Below are positions 51,554 to 63,894 of a DNA stretch of 64,000 nt, piece after piece. Position numbers and translations under genes: made by a program. This stretch comes from Ephydatia muelleri (lineage: Eukaryota > Porifera > Demospongiae > Spongillida > Spongillidae): assembly GCA_013339895.1 (NCBI GenBank), contig JABACO010000008.1, positions 1,734,796-1,798,795 of the forward strand, read 5' to 3'. The notes beneath the pieces are model-generated. The model did not search any database, was not told the origin of the DNA, and worked only from the letters and a program-made list of their open reading frames with translations. Each line of letters begins with the position of its first letter. The stretch's first letter is position 1.

Positions 51554-52616
51554 GTGCAACGATGCAAACACTGTCTGCCCCACTACCAGCTGGTCTGTAG
51601 TATCCTTGTAGACATGGACATTGAGTAGATCCATTTACTGAACTGTTGCTGTTGGAGGGACATGGAAGACACATGCTGCTTCCCTGTGCACTCTTGTAGG
51701 TACCTGGAGGACATGCTGAAACAACACAGCACACTGAAGGCCCATACGTCTCAATGACACGTGAGCAACTTACATTGGCAGGTCTGACCAATGTTAGTGT
51801 ATCCAGGATTGCAGGAGCATACTCCAGTTGGAGCCCCCCACACACCTTGGCTACCACATGTGGTTAGAAGTGTCTGCCCACCCACCAAACCTGCTCCTGA
51901 CACACATATAAGTTGTATTATACCTCCATCAGCCAGAGTCATTGGATAGTTGATGAAGTTGACCACTTGTTGTGGACAGATGTAATAAAACACAGTCAGA
52001 CGAGAGATAGACGCACAGGTACCAGTGTCTTGAGCAGCTAAGTACTTTCACCAAGTTGGATTGTCACATCTTGGGTCTCAGTTACGGTACCAGAAGGGTT
52101 CGATCCAACTGTAACTCTACTACCAGAAAATGCTGCATAATTAGTCAGGTTGATTGAACCACTGGGTCAATGTTTCGCGTCTGATACATTTGAAGAAGGA
52201 ATGACTGCTGACATGATCCACCAGTGGGGCAGCCATTCAACGAGAAATTTACTCTCACTACAACTTGACTGAGCGCCTTTCCGTTCACTGTGGTGTTGAT
52301 GTGTTGGGTGACCAACCAATTGTTTTGTGTTCCAGAGGAGTAGCTGCACGAACTAATGACTTGACGACACACTTTATTTCCTGCCTGGTCCCACTGCATG
52401 GAGAAGTGATTTGGTGAAAGGATAAAGGCATCAGGGGGATCGCCTAGCGGTACATACGTATCGCACTAATGTTAGTACACTTACGGTACGAGTATCTCTA
52501 TCGACATCCAGAGTGCTCCAAGGTCATCCCAACGCAACTGTTAAATCTACATAGTCATAGGAGTCCATCAGCGTCACGATATTGCTCGGAAAGGGCGACT
52601 GTATAAACGTCTGTGA

Positions 52617-55345
52617 GTTCTGACTAGGGTTTGTATTCGGATAGTTGTAAAAGTACGGATTATTCGGATACCGACTATTTTATCCACTTTTCGGAATCCG
52701 GTATCCGGTAATTTCAAAACCGGATAATCCGGATAAATGATAAAAATTAAAACCGCTTATTAAAACTCCAGGTATTCAAACGAAAACCAAAATGGCGGAT
52801 GAAGGGATTCAAGTGAAAGTATTCAAGACAGGTGATTTCGTACTTTGCAAATGGGAATGTCACGAATGTGACGCTGACGATGAAGGAAAAGAGTCTGAAG
52901 AGAACTCAGAGAAGTGGTTACCTGCGCGCCTCGGTAAGTGCAGCGACAACGGTAAATGGGATGTTTTTTGGCTGACAAGAAAAGATAGAGTTCTAGTCAG
53001 TGAATTGATAGATGGCGAACCGTCAATGTCTCATGGGGTTGTTCAAAGTGATCTGAGGCCGATTGATGAACGAAAAACAACGGTGTTGAAGGCAAAAGGA
53101 GTGCGAGGTGGAGGATCAGCGTGCTGGGCGTATTTCACTGAGCCTGTGCATAAGGATACTTTGAAACGTATCACTTATTGCTGCGTTCAGAACGAGAAGG
53201 GTGAACAGTGTAGCCAAGCTTTAAACGTTACTGCTGCTAGCACCGGTTCCATGATTAATCACTTAAGTGCGAAACATGGAATTTGTTTGCAGCAAGGATT
53301 GTCTTCCTCTGCATCAAGTTCTGCGGCTAGTTCCAAGTCTGTTCGGCAAGAGAAATGCGATGAGCTTTTTTCAAAATCTTACGCTAGGGAATCTACAGCA
53401 TGGAAGAGTAAATTTTCTGCTTTGTGCAAATTTTTGACAACTGATATGCGGCCAATAAATCTTGCACAGGGTAAAGGCTTTAAAGAGTTTTGTGCTGTAA
53501 TGGACCCCAGGTTTTGCATACCAAATGCAATAACAATTAATGCTCAGATTCTTCGTGAGTACACTGCAATGAAGGAACGAGTGTGCAAAGCATTGCAATT
53601 GGAGTGCCCAAGTAACATTCATGATCAGAAAATGGTATCTACAACAATTGATTGTTGGTCCAGGTTAGATCAAAAGGGGTTCTTTGGTGTTACTGCGCAT
53701 TGGATAACGGAAGATTTCCATATGAGGTCAGTAACATTAGCTGCTGCTGCATTAGAGGTATTGCATAATGATAAAGATGAAGTTGTACATGAAGATGCTG
53801 ATACAATTATTGTTTTTCTACGGAATATATTGAGCAGCTTTGGGGTTAAAGCATTCAGCATGACAGCTGATGGACCGACTGTGATGGACAAGGTAAGACG
53901 TGTGCTATATGACGAAGATAATACTTTTGGTCTTCGATGTCTGGCACACATACTACACAAGGCTATTGGGCACTCCCTAGAAACGGATGGTGTTAAAGAA
54001 CCTGTAGCAGTACTTAGTGAAGGAGTGAATCATATTAAAAAAAGCAACATTGCATCGCAAGAGTTAGCGCTAATGGTTCGCAAGCTAGAACTGAAAAGTA
54101 CACTTCATCCTGACCAGCCTGCTCCTGAAAAGTTAGTTGTGAATGTAAAGTGGCGATGGGGTTACTCAAGCAAAATGATACATAGATATTTAGAGCTGAA
54201 ACCTGCTTGTGACATGCTGCAGGATAGTGAACAATGGGGTTTTAATGTATTATCTCTAACTCATAGTGACAAACATCTGTTAGTACAGATTGAATCCTAT
54301 CTTGCTCCTATTGCAAAACAGATTTTTTCTGTTGAAGGGGAACATTATGTTACTCTGTCAACTGCAATGCCGAAGGTAAAGTATCTGTTAGAAAAAGCTC
54401 TCTTACCTATTCCCTCAGATGCACAGTGCATCGCAATAGCAAAGGCAGTATGTAAAGATGACATATACCAACGTTATGTAAGTCTGTATATGGACACCAA
54501 TGATCTAGATGACCTTACACATGGCTTGCTATTTGCTGCAGCATATCTAGATCCACGTTTTAAGTCATTTGAACCTTTTATTAATGTAAGCGATCGAAAA
54601 GATTCAATTACCTTTGCAGAAAAGAACATAAAGCTCTATCACAAGAGCCTTTTACAACGGGATCAAGTACTACCAACTGAATCATGCATAGCTGAACCAC
54701 TTTCAAAAAGGGCAAAACATGTGTCTTCAGCTGATGATGACTTCGCCACTTTCATGTCAACGAGTTATCAAGGCGAAGGAAGTTCAAGTTCTGGAACATC
54801 TAAGGTTGATGCTTCAAGAGATTTGACTAAAGAATTGGCCCAATACTCAAAGATTGCTGCACAACCTCTTAAGGATGACCCTCTTGACTGGTGGAGAGTA
54901 GAAAGAAAACGATTCCCTGAGCTTGCCAAGGTTGCAAGAGTGGTTCTTGCTACTCCTGCTACGAGTGCTCCGACAGAAAGAGTATTTTCAAAGCTTGGAC
55001 GAGTTTGTGCTAGGGAAAGAGCCCACATGAATCCCATCATGGCTGATGCAATAACATTTCTCGCTAGTAATCGCACTTGGAAATGAGTGTATTGTGTTAT
55101 TGTGTACTGACTACTGAGCATGCATGTTGTGATTTAGAGTATTCATGTAATTTGATGTAAATTGATGTAATCCATATTTTATCAGTGTAATTTTATGTAT
55201 AGGCAATATAGCGCAAATTAACAATACCACATAGAATTATCCGGATAAATCCGAATTATCCGGATTTCGGAATCCGTTCGTATTTAAAGCGGTATTCGGT
55301 ATCCGGATAATAAACTTGTCGACGGATATAAAGCCTAGTTCTGAC
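52617..55345. mobile_element. Complete hAT DNA transposon with perfect 8 bp target duplication
   Basis: GTTCTGAC flanks the element at 52,617-52,624 and 55,338-55,345. The element itself spans 52,625-55,337 (2,713 bp). Its termini start TAGGGTTTGTATTCGGAT and, in inverse, TAGGCTTTATATCCGTCG, imperfect repeats. Subterminal regions at both ends are rich in ATCCGGATA-type motifs, the likely transposase binding sites. One intact gene fills the inside. In the empty site the flanks rejoin in the intron just upstream of the first recognised Eph exon. Confidence 0.95.
52792..55086 (+). CDS. hAT transposase with BED zinc finger, intact, 764 residues
   Basis: The ATG in MADEGIQVKVF is the first in frame. 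Residues about 10-95 are a Lys/Trp-rich segment (KTGDFVLCKWECHEC, KWDVFWLTRKDRVLV) that resembles a Tudor-like fold; this is an inference. A BED finger follows at about 108-163 (W112, C130, C140, H157, H162). The RNase H core shows TIDCWS (D287) and MTADGPTVMD (D360), with RCLAHILHKAIGH after it. The hAT dimerisation block near the C-terminus reads DPLDWWRVERKRFPELAKVA, then ATSAPTERVFSKLGR (candidate catalytic E729), as in hAT families. It would act in the nucleus, excising the element and making 8 bp duplications. There are no internal stops or introns, so it may be active. Confidence 0.95.
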   Translation: MADEGIQVKVFKTGDFVLCKWECHECDADDEGKESEENSEKWLPARLGKCSDNGKWDVFWLTRKDRVLVSELIDGEPSMSHGVVQSDLRPIDERKTTVLKAKGVRGGGSACWAYFTEPVHKDTLKRITYCCVQNEKGEQCSQALNVTAASTGSMINHLSAKHGICLQQGLSSSASSSAASSKSVRQEKCDELFSKSYARESTAWKSKFSALCKFLTTDMRPINLAQGKGFKEFCAVMDPRFCIPNAITINAQILREYTAMKERVCKALQLECPSNIHDQKMVSTTIDCWSRLDQKGFFGVTAHWITEDFHMRSVTLAAAALEVLHNDKDEVVHEDADTIIVFLRNILSSFGVKAFSMTADGPTVMDKVRRVLYDEDNTFGLRCLAHILHKAIGHSLETDGVKEPVAVLSEGVNHIKKSNIASQELALMVRKLELKSTLHPDQPAPEKLVVNVKWRWGYSSKMIHRYLELKPACDMLQDSEQWGFNVLSLTHSDKHLLVQIESYLAPIAKQIFSVEGEHYVTLSTAMPKVKYLLEKALLPIPSDAQCIAIAKAVCKDDIYQRYVSLYMDTNDLDDLTHGLLFAAAYLDPRFKSFEPFINVSDRKDSITFAEKNIKLYHKSLLQRDQVLPTESCIAEPLSKRAKHVSSADDDFATFMSTSYQGEGSSSSGTSKVDASRDLTKELAQYSKIAAQPLKDDPLDWWRVERKRFPELAKVARVVLATPATSAPTERVFSKLGRVCARERAHMNPIMADAITFLASNRTWK

Positions 55346-55488
55346 AAGTACTTGAGCCATCTCCGGGGGCTTGTGCCTGTAGTGGCGCGAAGAGTGCTAT
55401 TAGAATAGACGCACACAGCCACACGTTTTCCGATAGCATTATTCAATGTAGCCTCCTGCCGACTGATACAAGTCATCACAATATGACT

Positions 55489-58180
55489 CAGGGGCGGATA
55501 CAGGAATTGAATGAGGAGGGGTGTCCGGCATAATGAATTTTTCATGAGGGGAGGGTAAGCTCCCCCATCGGGGATTGGGGCGGAGCCCCAGGATCCAACT
55601 CTTTTCACATCATTAGCTTCCAAAAACCCATGCTTAGCGCAGTTTAGATGCTTGCAACTGAAATATGGTCATAAATCGTGATTTGGTGCATGATGTACGT
55701 AGCTCAGTTGCATTTAAACTATAGGTTACAAAGTACTTCATTTCATATATGTTATTTACAATCATATTCGATGCTGCGACAATGTCTTGGTCTTTCTTCT
55801 GTACTTTAACAGCAATAGGTCTAATTAATTCTAGAGCATTCTTTGCAACCAAAAATGCCACAATGTTTTGCGTTTTGACTTCAAGGAATGCAAGGACCTT
55901 GTGCCTTTACTTTTGAATCAGAATCCCAATCCTAATTTTGATCCAAATTTTTATCTGGATGCGCAGAAGGATTAATTATAGCTTCTAAGCAGCAGCAAAT
56001 ATACACATACAGTTCATAAAATGTCTCACAACATGTATGCCGTTCCACCCAGCGAGTCCGACAAAGTCCAAGTAGCTTGCTTTCGGGGCAATCTGATTCA
56101 AAAGCATCCAGAATATGTTCAAAAAAAATCTTTGTCGCTTGGGAGAATTATTGAAAAACTTGAATGTTTCATTAATAATATCTACCATAGAAGGAACCTT
56201 GCAAGCAGAGGCTATGCTAAGGTTAAGAACATGGCTTCTGAAATGGGTATATAAAGCTAGTGGGCACACAAAATTTTATTCTTGCCTGCACTCCAACTCT
56301 TTCAGAAGACATAGCAGCTGCTCCATCATAAGCTTGTCCTCTGCATTTGAGTATGTCTACCTTGTGTTGGGCCAGGCTTAGCATAATAGCTTCTGCAATG
56401 TGTGCCCCTGTTGTTCTTATTAACTCCACAAAATCCAAGAACACTTCACTAAAATTCTTCCCCTCAATAAAACGAACACAAATAGATTTTATTTCTTTAT
56501 TATCATACTTCCCAGTAACTTCATCAGCTATGATTGAAAAAACACTGGTTGAAAGCTGTAATGATTTTGTTGTACGTTCTCGAATATAATCAGCAATGAT
56601 CTCATTTTTGTGTTGTTTTTGATGTGCATTTAGCATTTCGTTTTCCTTGTTCAAGATGGTCCTTTAATACAGTATCAGTTTCAGCCATGAGGTGCAAAAG
56701 AGCCAAGAAAATGTCCTTTATTAACTGTTGTAGATGTGCTATCATCTCGATGACCGCGTAAAGGACCTTTTGTTTTCCACAAAATATTATTGCCTTTACT
56801 ATTGATTTTAAAATACTGAATTTTTTGTCATACAACTCTTTATTCAGACTTGAAATTTATAAGGTAAGCTTGATTCTGGGTGTTCCAAACTTTCACATAA
56901 GGACATACTCCTTACTACCGCATCTTTATGATATTCAAGTTGTTCATGCATAGCTAAATTACCAGACTTCCCTGTTGCTTTATTGAACTTCTTCATTGGA
57001 TTGGATACCAAAACATTTTGATTTGAGAAGTTGTGGGAGGAAACAGCACACAATATTTGCAAAACCCTCCTTGTTGCAATGGGCTATATACTAGCCATTT
57101 GTGCTGGTCAAGCCAAGAATTTTAAAACGTGAGCATCTGCCTTTTTGTGGTAAGATTTGTGTGGAAAATTTGTAATCTTTGCCTGGAACAAAATTATTTT
57201 TCAAAACTGGCCTTTTCTTGTGCTGAAATTAAAGTGATGTGGACTGTATCGCACCACTGGCCACTTCACCAATGTCATGTGTATACGTGACAAGGATCTC
57301 AGTATCTTCATAAGCTGCACTAGTTATAATTAATATCAAACATCAGTTGCTCTTAAATTATGTAAATAGATAAAGTGATGACTTAATTATACTGCAACAA
57401 TAACTATATATAACCTGGTGTTCAGTTGTAATGGTTGTGTAGATACATGTACATCAAGCCGACTACAAATGATATTGTGCACATTGAATGTACCTGGTGT
57501 GACAAGTATACTGATTTCAGGGTGTGCCATCAATTGGCTGCCAGTATTATCAAAGGAGTGGTGCAATGACATCTCTGGAGCACAATCTATACAGAAAGAA
57601 TTAGAGTTCTACTAACTGTATATGTGCATAACTTGCCTAGGGAGTCACTGCAACGAGATGTGGAGCAACAGGCACTCTGGAGACAACTGTGTGATTCTGC
57701 ATGATATACATGTATACTTTTAAAACTATTGTACAGCGATCCATATGCATTAAGAAAAAATCAACACCATATCGTACCGCCAACATCCGATGTTTGATGC
57801 TGCGACGAACCTCTGAAATTCTCTGCTGCATGTGCTGCATACCCCGAACCGGAACTGCCTTCAGCTTCTACAGGTGGTTGGTCTGCTGTAACGAATAAAT
57901 TAAAATAAAATAGTCATTATTTCGATACTTCCTCCTTCACTGGCAATACGGCGAACTCTCGTGCTAAATGATTACCTGTTTGCTTCACTCGTTTTGAGAA
58001 AAACCGTTAACTTGAGTATATCGTTGCTGACCTCTTTGTTGCTATGATAACCAGAAGTGATCAATGAGATATGGTTGCGTTAATTTATTCATGATCGGCT
58101 GGAAGGGGGGTGTCCGGACACCCTGGAGGCCTGGACACCCCCCCCCCCCCCCCCCCCCCCCCCACCTGTATCTGCCTTCG
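55489..58180 (-). mobile_element. Decayed hAT transposon (ZMYM/DUF4371-type transposase)
   Basis: The left terminus CAGGGGCGGATACAGG (55,489) pairs imperfectly with CGAAGGCAGATACAGG (complement ending at 58,180). Minus-strand remnants are a TTF-type finger region (KFNKATGKSGNLAMHEQLEY, about 56,900-56,990), the core FSIIADEVTGKYDNKEIKS and ILKCRGQAYDGAAAMS (56,290-56,540), and SHVLNLSIASACKVPSMVDI (about 56,165-56,225). The C-terminal dimerisation block is not clear. Stops and frame changes are frequent. The flanking 8 bp are only partly alike, so the insertion is old. Confidence 0.75.
58138..58163 (+). repeat. 26 bp poly-C run beside the hAT terminus
   Basis: It lies between GGTGTCCGGACACC and the terminal repeat and is probably an expansion of a C-run normal for this terminus. 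Confidence 0.95.
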
Positions 58181-58990
58181 AATGACCATACCCCTCAAAA
58201 TAGTTGTTCTCGTTCCCAGGCCTTAAGAGTCCCTCCTCATGTCGCTCAACACCCAACACAATGTACGTCTCTCTCTCCCTCCCTCCCTCACCATAAACAA
58301 GGAATGAAACAGGAAGAAACAAACAGTCCAGTATACATATGGAGAAATGGCCCATACATAGGCGGTCATCTTGCGTTTTTTTTCAAATTGAATTTTCAAC
58401 ACGTTTATAATTAACGATAAATCGGACTGATTGTGTATCTGTGCTTTATAAAATTATACCATGAACCTTTCGTAAACTAAAATCAAGACAAAACATTTAT
58501 TTCTACCGCGCAAATTTATTCATAAACGAAGTGTCATTACGTAATACCTTGCGTCATCTTGGAATAAAGTTATAATTATATTATGTCGGCTTGCTAGCTA
58601 AAATATAAACGTTAATGGCTGTTACTGTTAGATAACTCAAAGACAGTTTGAATTACAATTATACGATGCACAGATTAAATTAACTTATTGGCTTATGCGA
58701 GATGTGGAGCGCATCAATGATGCATGCAGGGCAATAAACGGATCGAATGCCTCTTATCTATGTGAATTTAGTAACGTAGGTAGTGTTCGGCCCTATGTGC
58801 AGAACAGGCATATCTTCGATGCAGTGAAGGAGGAGATATGGACTTCTCCCTATACTGTTGGCCATCCGTCTATAATAGTGGACTTCTCCCTGTACTGTAA
58901 CTAGTGTTAGCCTTCTCTCGAACCGTTAATTGACCGTCTCCTTATACTGTTGGTCTTCTTCCTATATTGGTAGACTGGTGGCCTTCTCCC
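58181..58990. other. No gene recognised
   Basis: A short open frame at 58,695-58,904 (RDVERINDACRAINGSNASY) is unassigned. Otherwise AT-rich sequence without features. Confidence 0.4.
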
Positions 58991-59490
58991 TGTACCTTTG
59001 GCCTTCTACCTATACTGTTCGCCTTATCTTTATACTTGTTGCCTTCTCTCTATACTATACTGGCTTTCTCCCTATACGGTTGGCCTTCTCCCTATACTTT
59101 CCCCATAATGGTGGGCTTCTTCTACTGTTGGCCTTCCCCTATACTGAGCTGCATGTTGGCCTTCTCCCCATACTGCATGTTGGCCTTCTCCCTATACTTT
59201 TGGCTTCCATATACTTTTGGCCTTTTCCGGCCCTATTCTGCTGGCTTTCTCCCTATACAGTTGGCTATCTCCCTATACTGTTAGCTATCTCCCTATACTG
59301 TTAGCTATCTCCCTATACTGTTGGCCTTCTTCCTATACTGTTGACCTTCTTCCTATACTGTTGGCCTTCTCCCTATACTGTTGGCCTTCTCCCTATACTG
59401 TTGGCTTTCTCTCTATACATGTACTGTTGGCTTTCTCCCTGTACTGCTGGCTAACTTTGGCCTTCTCCCAATACTTTTGGCCTTCTCCCT
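58860..59490. repeat. 20 bp minisatellite
   Basis: Units are close to CCTTCTCCCTATACTGTTGG, about 25-30 copies. They are tight at 59,240-59,430 and degenerate before that. The first copies follow the unassigned frame at 58,695. Confidence 0.95.
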
Positions 59491-59492
59491 GT

Positions 59493-60239
<747 letters not shown>

Positions 60240-60240
<1 letters not shown>

Positions 60241-60381
60241 ACAGCACACACACAGTGCACACACACACACACGTACAGTACACTTGCATTGTTATGGAAA
60301 TGGAATCTTGTGCACAACACATACATACACTCATGTACAGTACACTTATACACACACATACCATGAAAAACATTGAGCAAG

Positions 60382-60426
<45 letters not shown>

Positions 60427-60936
60427 CATTACACGTAAGGTCTATTCTGCTAACATAGTTCTCTGCACATGCATTCAATTCCATTTACTGCTTTATGCGT
60501 GTATTCAATTGCTGTACCCTGTCCCTTTGCACTCATAGTGTGTCCCTCTGTAGCGTTGCATGAAATTGACAACCTTCACTCCTTGCGTGTGGAGCTCCCT
60601 TATGGCTGGTTCTCTGTACATACACACTCACATCACCGTTCTCTGAGGTGTGAAATAAAACTGTCTTATTGGGTAAAACCCTTACTAAACTTCTGTTTGT
60701 TCGCTATGCGCAGCATTGTTCCACTTGCATGACTTTTCTCAAAGTTTTCAGCTCACACAGAGTACATGTACTGTACATGCCCTCACAGACACACACACAC
60801 TCTGTAAAAATAAATCACTAATGATGATGGCACACACACACACACTGTTGAACAGCTCATGAGGCCACTGATCCTATTCTCAATTTCTGTATCTCTCAGT
60901 GTAAGTGTTTTCTTTGTGTCCAGCCATATGAGGCAG

Positions 60937-60938
<2 letters not shown>
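60240..60938. other. No gene seen; CA-rich and dispersed-repeat sequence
   Basis: Short CA runs occur at 60,385-60,422 and 60,830-60,845. The stretch 60,740-60,870 shares TTTTCAGCTCACACAGAG and GAACAGCTCATGAGG with 12,820-12,850 and 15,134-15,150, marking a dispersed repeat family. Confidence 0.6.

Positions 60939-61034
<96 letters not shown>
60939..61034. repeat. (GT)n microsatellite
   Basis: An uninterrupted GT run of about 95 bp. Confidence 0.95.
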
Positions 61035-61069
61035 TGTGGCATAATCAAAAGAATATGAATAGTTTTATC

Positions 61070-61160
61070 ATGGGCCCTGACCTACCACAATCTGCACTGA
61101 TATACATGAACATTTACATTCATCGCCATAGCCCATTCTTGTAGGAACATTACCCTTCCA
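61070..61160. repeat. Partial copy of the 15.4 kb MITE left end
   Basis: GGGCCCTGACCTACCACAAT, then CTGCA and a diverged interior (ACATTCATCGCCATAGCCCA), match 15,398-15,480. No right end is evident. Confidence 0.65.
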
Positions 61161-61568
61161 ACAACAGTGGTACAATAACCTCTTACCAGTGTAGTACGTC
61201 CTTTTCTATCAAAAGCGTCTGGGATGTGCCCCCTCCCGCGCGAAGCACGGAAGCTTTTGAAAACATTGATTTTGCAACTGAATGCATACCAATTTGCAGA
61301 CACATTTACCAGTACACTCATACCGCTTTATAACTCTTCATTGTAATTTAGTAAATATAATTGCCAATGTACATGTAAGCGCTCATGCATAACTATATTC
61401 ATAATCCATTTCGGTCGACATTTAGCCCCTTCTATGAGACACCGACAATACTTCTGATCCAATGCTTAGTCATATTAATACATGCATGAAACCCATATAG
61501 GCTAGCTACACACTGCAATGCATGCACAAGTGTACATGTATAGTGCATGACAGAGCTAGTGTTCGATT

Positions 61569-62374
61569 TCAAGGGCGTATGATAGAGTCAAGTTCAAGCT
61601 TCCTTGGGTGCAAATGGGCATAGCGTGTGACAACTTCATCTAAGTCCACGTGCATGTCATAATGGATATGAAGGAGAGCAAGGCTGGAAAGACGGCTCAT
61701 TCTCATAGAGGCTCTCGTGTAATTTTGCAGTCTTCGAAGAGCGCTAGCACTCCGCTCACACTCACAAGAAGTCACAGGCAACGTGCAGGCAACTTGCAGA
61801 TTGGGGTATAGATCACTGTCGCAATCCTTGATGGCTGCAGCTGGAGTGATTTCAGGCTCGTTAGAATCTGGCGCAACCATTTCACTACATGTAGTTTCGC
61901 ACTTATCAGAGTGATCGCTACATTCGATTTCCTCTGTGGCTGTCGCTGTGGCAGAATTTGTTTCTGTGACTAAAGGATCCGACTGTTGCCCATCGCCCGT
62001 TGCCTTTCGTTTTGCAGTTGGTAAGAACACATCAAGCTTCTGGCACAAGGCAGCGGCTCGTTCACGTTCTCTTTTTTTTTTGCTGGGAGCTACCCGGCAT
62101 TTTCGATCGGCGCACGCGCGCGAGTATTGAGTATGAATTAAAATTACTGTGCATATTAATAATTAATTTTCATCATAACTAGAACTAAACATTAATCAAG
62201 ACCATATTATTCAATGCGGGAAAGACCAGGACTGGATTGGCCTAGCCGCCCAGGAATCGCCTAATCGCCTTATAGAGTGGCCGGGACCTTTACCGTACTT
62301 CCACATAATTGGACCTTTTCCCCCTGAGGGGGGGTTCGTTCGAACCCCCCGAACCCCCCCTGGCTACGGGCCTG
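61569..62374 (-). mobile_element. hAT remnant with N- and C-terminal transposase parts only
   Basis: The minus-strand frame 61,569-62,048 (with basic codons upstream) reads LCQKLDVFLPTAKRKATG, then an acidic Ser/Thr stretch. It then goes straight to the C-terminal dimerisation block LPVTSCECERSASALRRLQN and MRMSRLSSLALLHIHYD. The catalytic core is absent, so this is an internal-deletion derivative. At its 5' side a terminus-like sequence, CAGGCCCGTAGCCAGG (complement, ending at 62,374), fits the hAT type. The other terminus was not found. Confidence 0.75.
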
Positions 62375-62609
62375 ACTGTTATGACATGTGTCTGGGAATG
62401 AAAGTGGTGCTACAACCATATCGACCCATCCCACACGATCACAAGTAGCATACTATGATGTATTTGCACAAAGTTGCATGCAGCAACATATATATTTTTG
62501 CAGATTGTATAGTCCATACACCATGTAGTCATGTGTGTATTTTGTACCCCTACACAAATACCATGTGTTGTTCACTTGTATGGAGGTATTATCTTACGTC
62601 ATACATATA

Positions 62610-62891
62610 CATGTATGTACCGTAAAGTACCACGAATAAGCCCCACCCCTCCGCCCCCAACAATAAAAAATGGCTGGTGTTTAAACGTGCGCATCTCCGT
62701 AACCTCGAAAGTTTCCTCAGATGTATTCAGCATTTCAGAAACAAAAATGGTACCCGTACATGATTATGAAAAAAGATAAACAGAAGCGTTCGTGATTACA
62801 AAGATACGAACGTTTAAACACGAGCCATTTTTTATTGTCGGGGGCGGAGGGGGGGGGGGGCTTATTCGTGGTACTTTACGGTACATGTATG
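62610..62891. mobile_element. 266 bp MITE with 8 bp target duplication
   Basis: The element at 62,618-62,883 starts TACCGTAAAGTACCACGAAT and ends with the inverse; the repeats continue about 70 bp, through AAGCCCC and CAATAAAAAATGGCT. CATGTATG flanks it on both sides. An 8 bp duplication fits a hAT-type MITE. The flank is a low-complexity ACATGTATGTA sequence, so the duplication is slightly less certain. Confidence 0.85.
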
Positions 62892-63007
62892 TATGTTGCA
62901 TGCATGGGGCAAAGGTCTTGCCACACAACAAAATTCATGACATTGTGCCTTTAATTTGTTCCTTGTATAAACATCCAAATTAAGATGGAATCAGAAGAGG
63001 GCTATGT

Positions 63008-63066
<59 letters not shown>

Positions 63067-63835
63067 GTCACAGCTTATGAAGTGGGAAGCTGAAATCCCA
63101 TTGCAAACATTGTTTTGTTCAGATTACACAGTGACTGACAGAAACAAAGAAATGAGTTCAATGACACCAAGTCCTATGAGCTTGGAGGTGATGGAAGCAA
63201 TGGCTGCATTCTACCAACTGGCATCATGATTCGCTACTTCTTCATCCTGTCCAGTTCTTGCCATCCTTTATATGTGCAGCCTGTATGTTTTTAAATTACT
63301 AATGACATAATGTAATCAGTAGAAGCCTGGGGGGGGGGGGGGGGGGGGGGGGGGGGTGAGAGAGAGAGACAGGACGGATTGAGTAGGCAACACGCAACAT
63401 CTATCAGTAACACTCATAGTTTTCAAGACATTCAGTTGCTACAGATGTTATGTTTACAAGATGCACACCATTACAAGGGATTTACTGACCCCCTGATTTA
63501 CACTTGCCAAGTAACTTGCCATTAATCGGGCTGGTCTGCACCATTTACTATAACTGCATGGCATGCCATGTAATGGTACGAAGGGAAAACTTATTTTTGC
63601 CCCTATCACCTATATGATGTATATTCCGAAACACCACCCCCTGTTGCTTTCAACACAGATCCTTGTAACTAAATATCTATTCCTGGACCAATGGGACTGA
63701 AAATATACATGTATGATCAGTCACATTGGTCCTTCTTCCTATGCACGGGTAAAATGCAACCAAAGGTGGGTTCAAAAGTAGTTCTGGAAGAGTTCAAACT
63801 CTGCACATACATATATGTGATTGCCCGCAGAAACA

Positions 63836-63894
<59 letters not shown>

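Larger units (their letters stand above)
50639..52598 (-). pseudogene. Eph-type receptor ectodomain, partial and broken
   Basis: Exons on minus: 52,485-52,598; 51,774-52,393; 51,554-51,715; about 50,639-50,892. The order is: start of the ligand-binding domain (NIVTLMDSYDYVDLTVALG), its core (SGTQNNWLVTQHINTTVNG and FSLNGCPTGGSCQQSFLLQM), its end (TGTCASISRLTVFYYICPQQ), the Cys-rich domain (VCSCNPGYTNIGQTCQ, SCPPGTYKSAQGSSMCLPC, CPCLQGYYRPAGSG) and FN3 (RPPSAPQNLTM, LPATEYRMTMVAQNGLP). Eph receptors are transmembrane tyrosine kinases that bind ephrins. The conserved ALGW carries TGA for Trp (52,524-52,526), and frame shifts lie near 52,150 and 52,040. No signal peptide, membrane or kinase exon is seen. 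Either a pseudogene or a real gene with assembly errors. Confidence 0.8.

Noticed and set aside
58695-58904. Short frame RDVERINDACRAINGSN
   Set aside because: No family recognised, no splice context, and it runs into a minisatellite.
63126-63230. Possible terminal exon after TTTTGTTCAG
   Set aside because: A single short frame without partner exons or homology is too weak to call.
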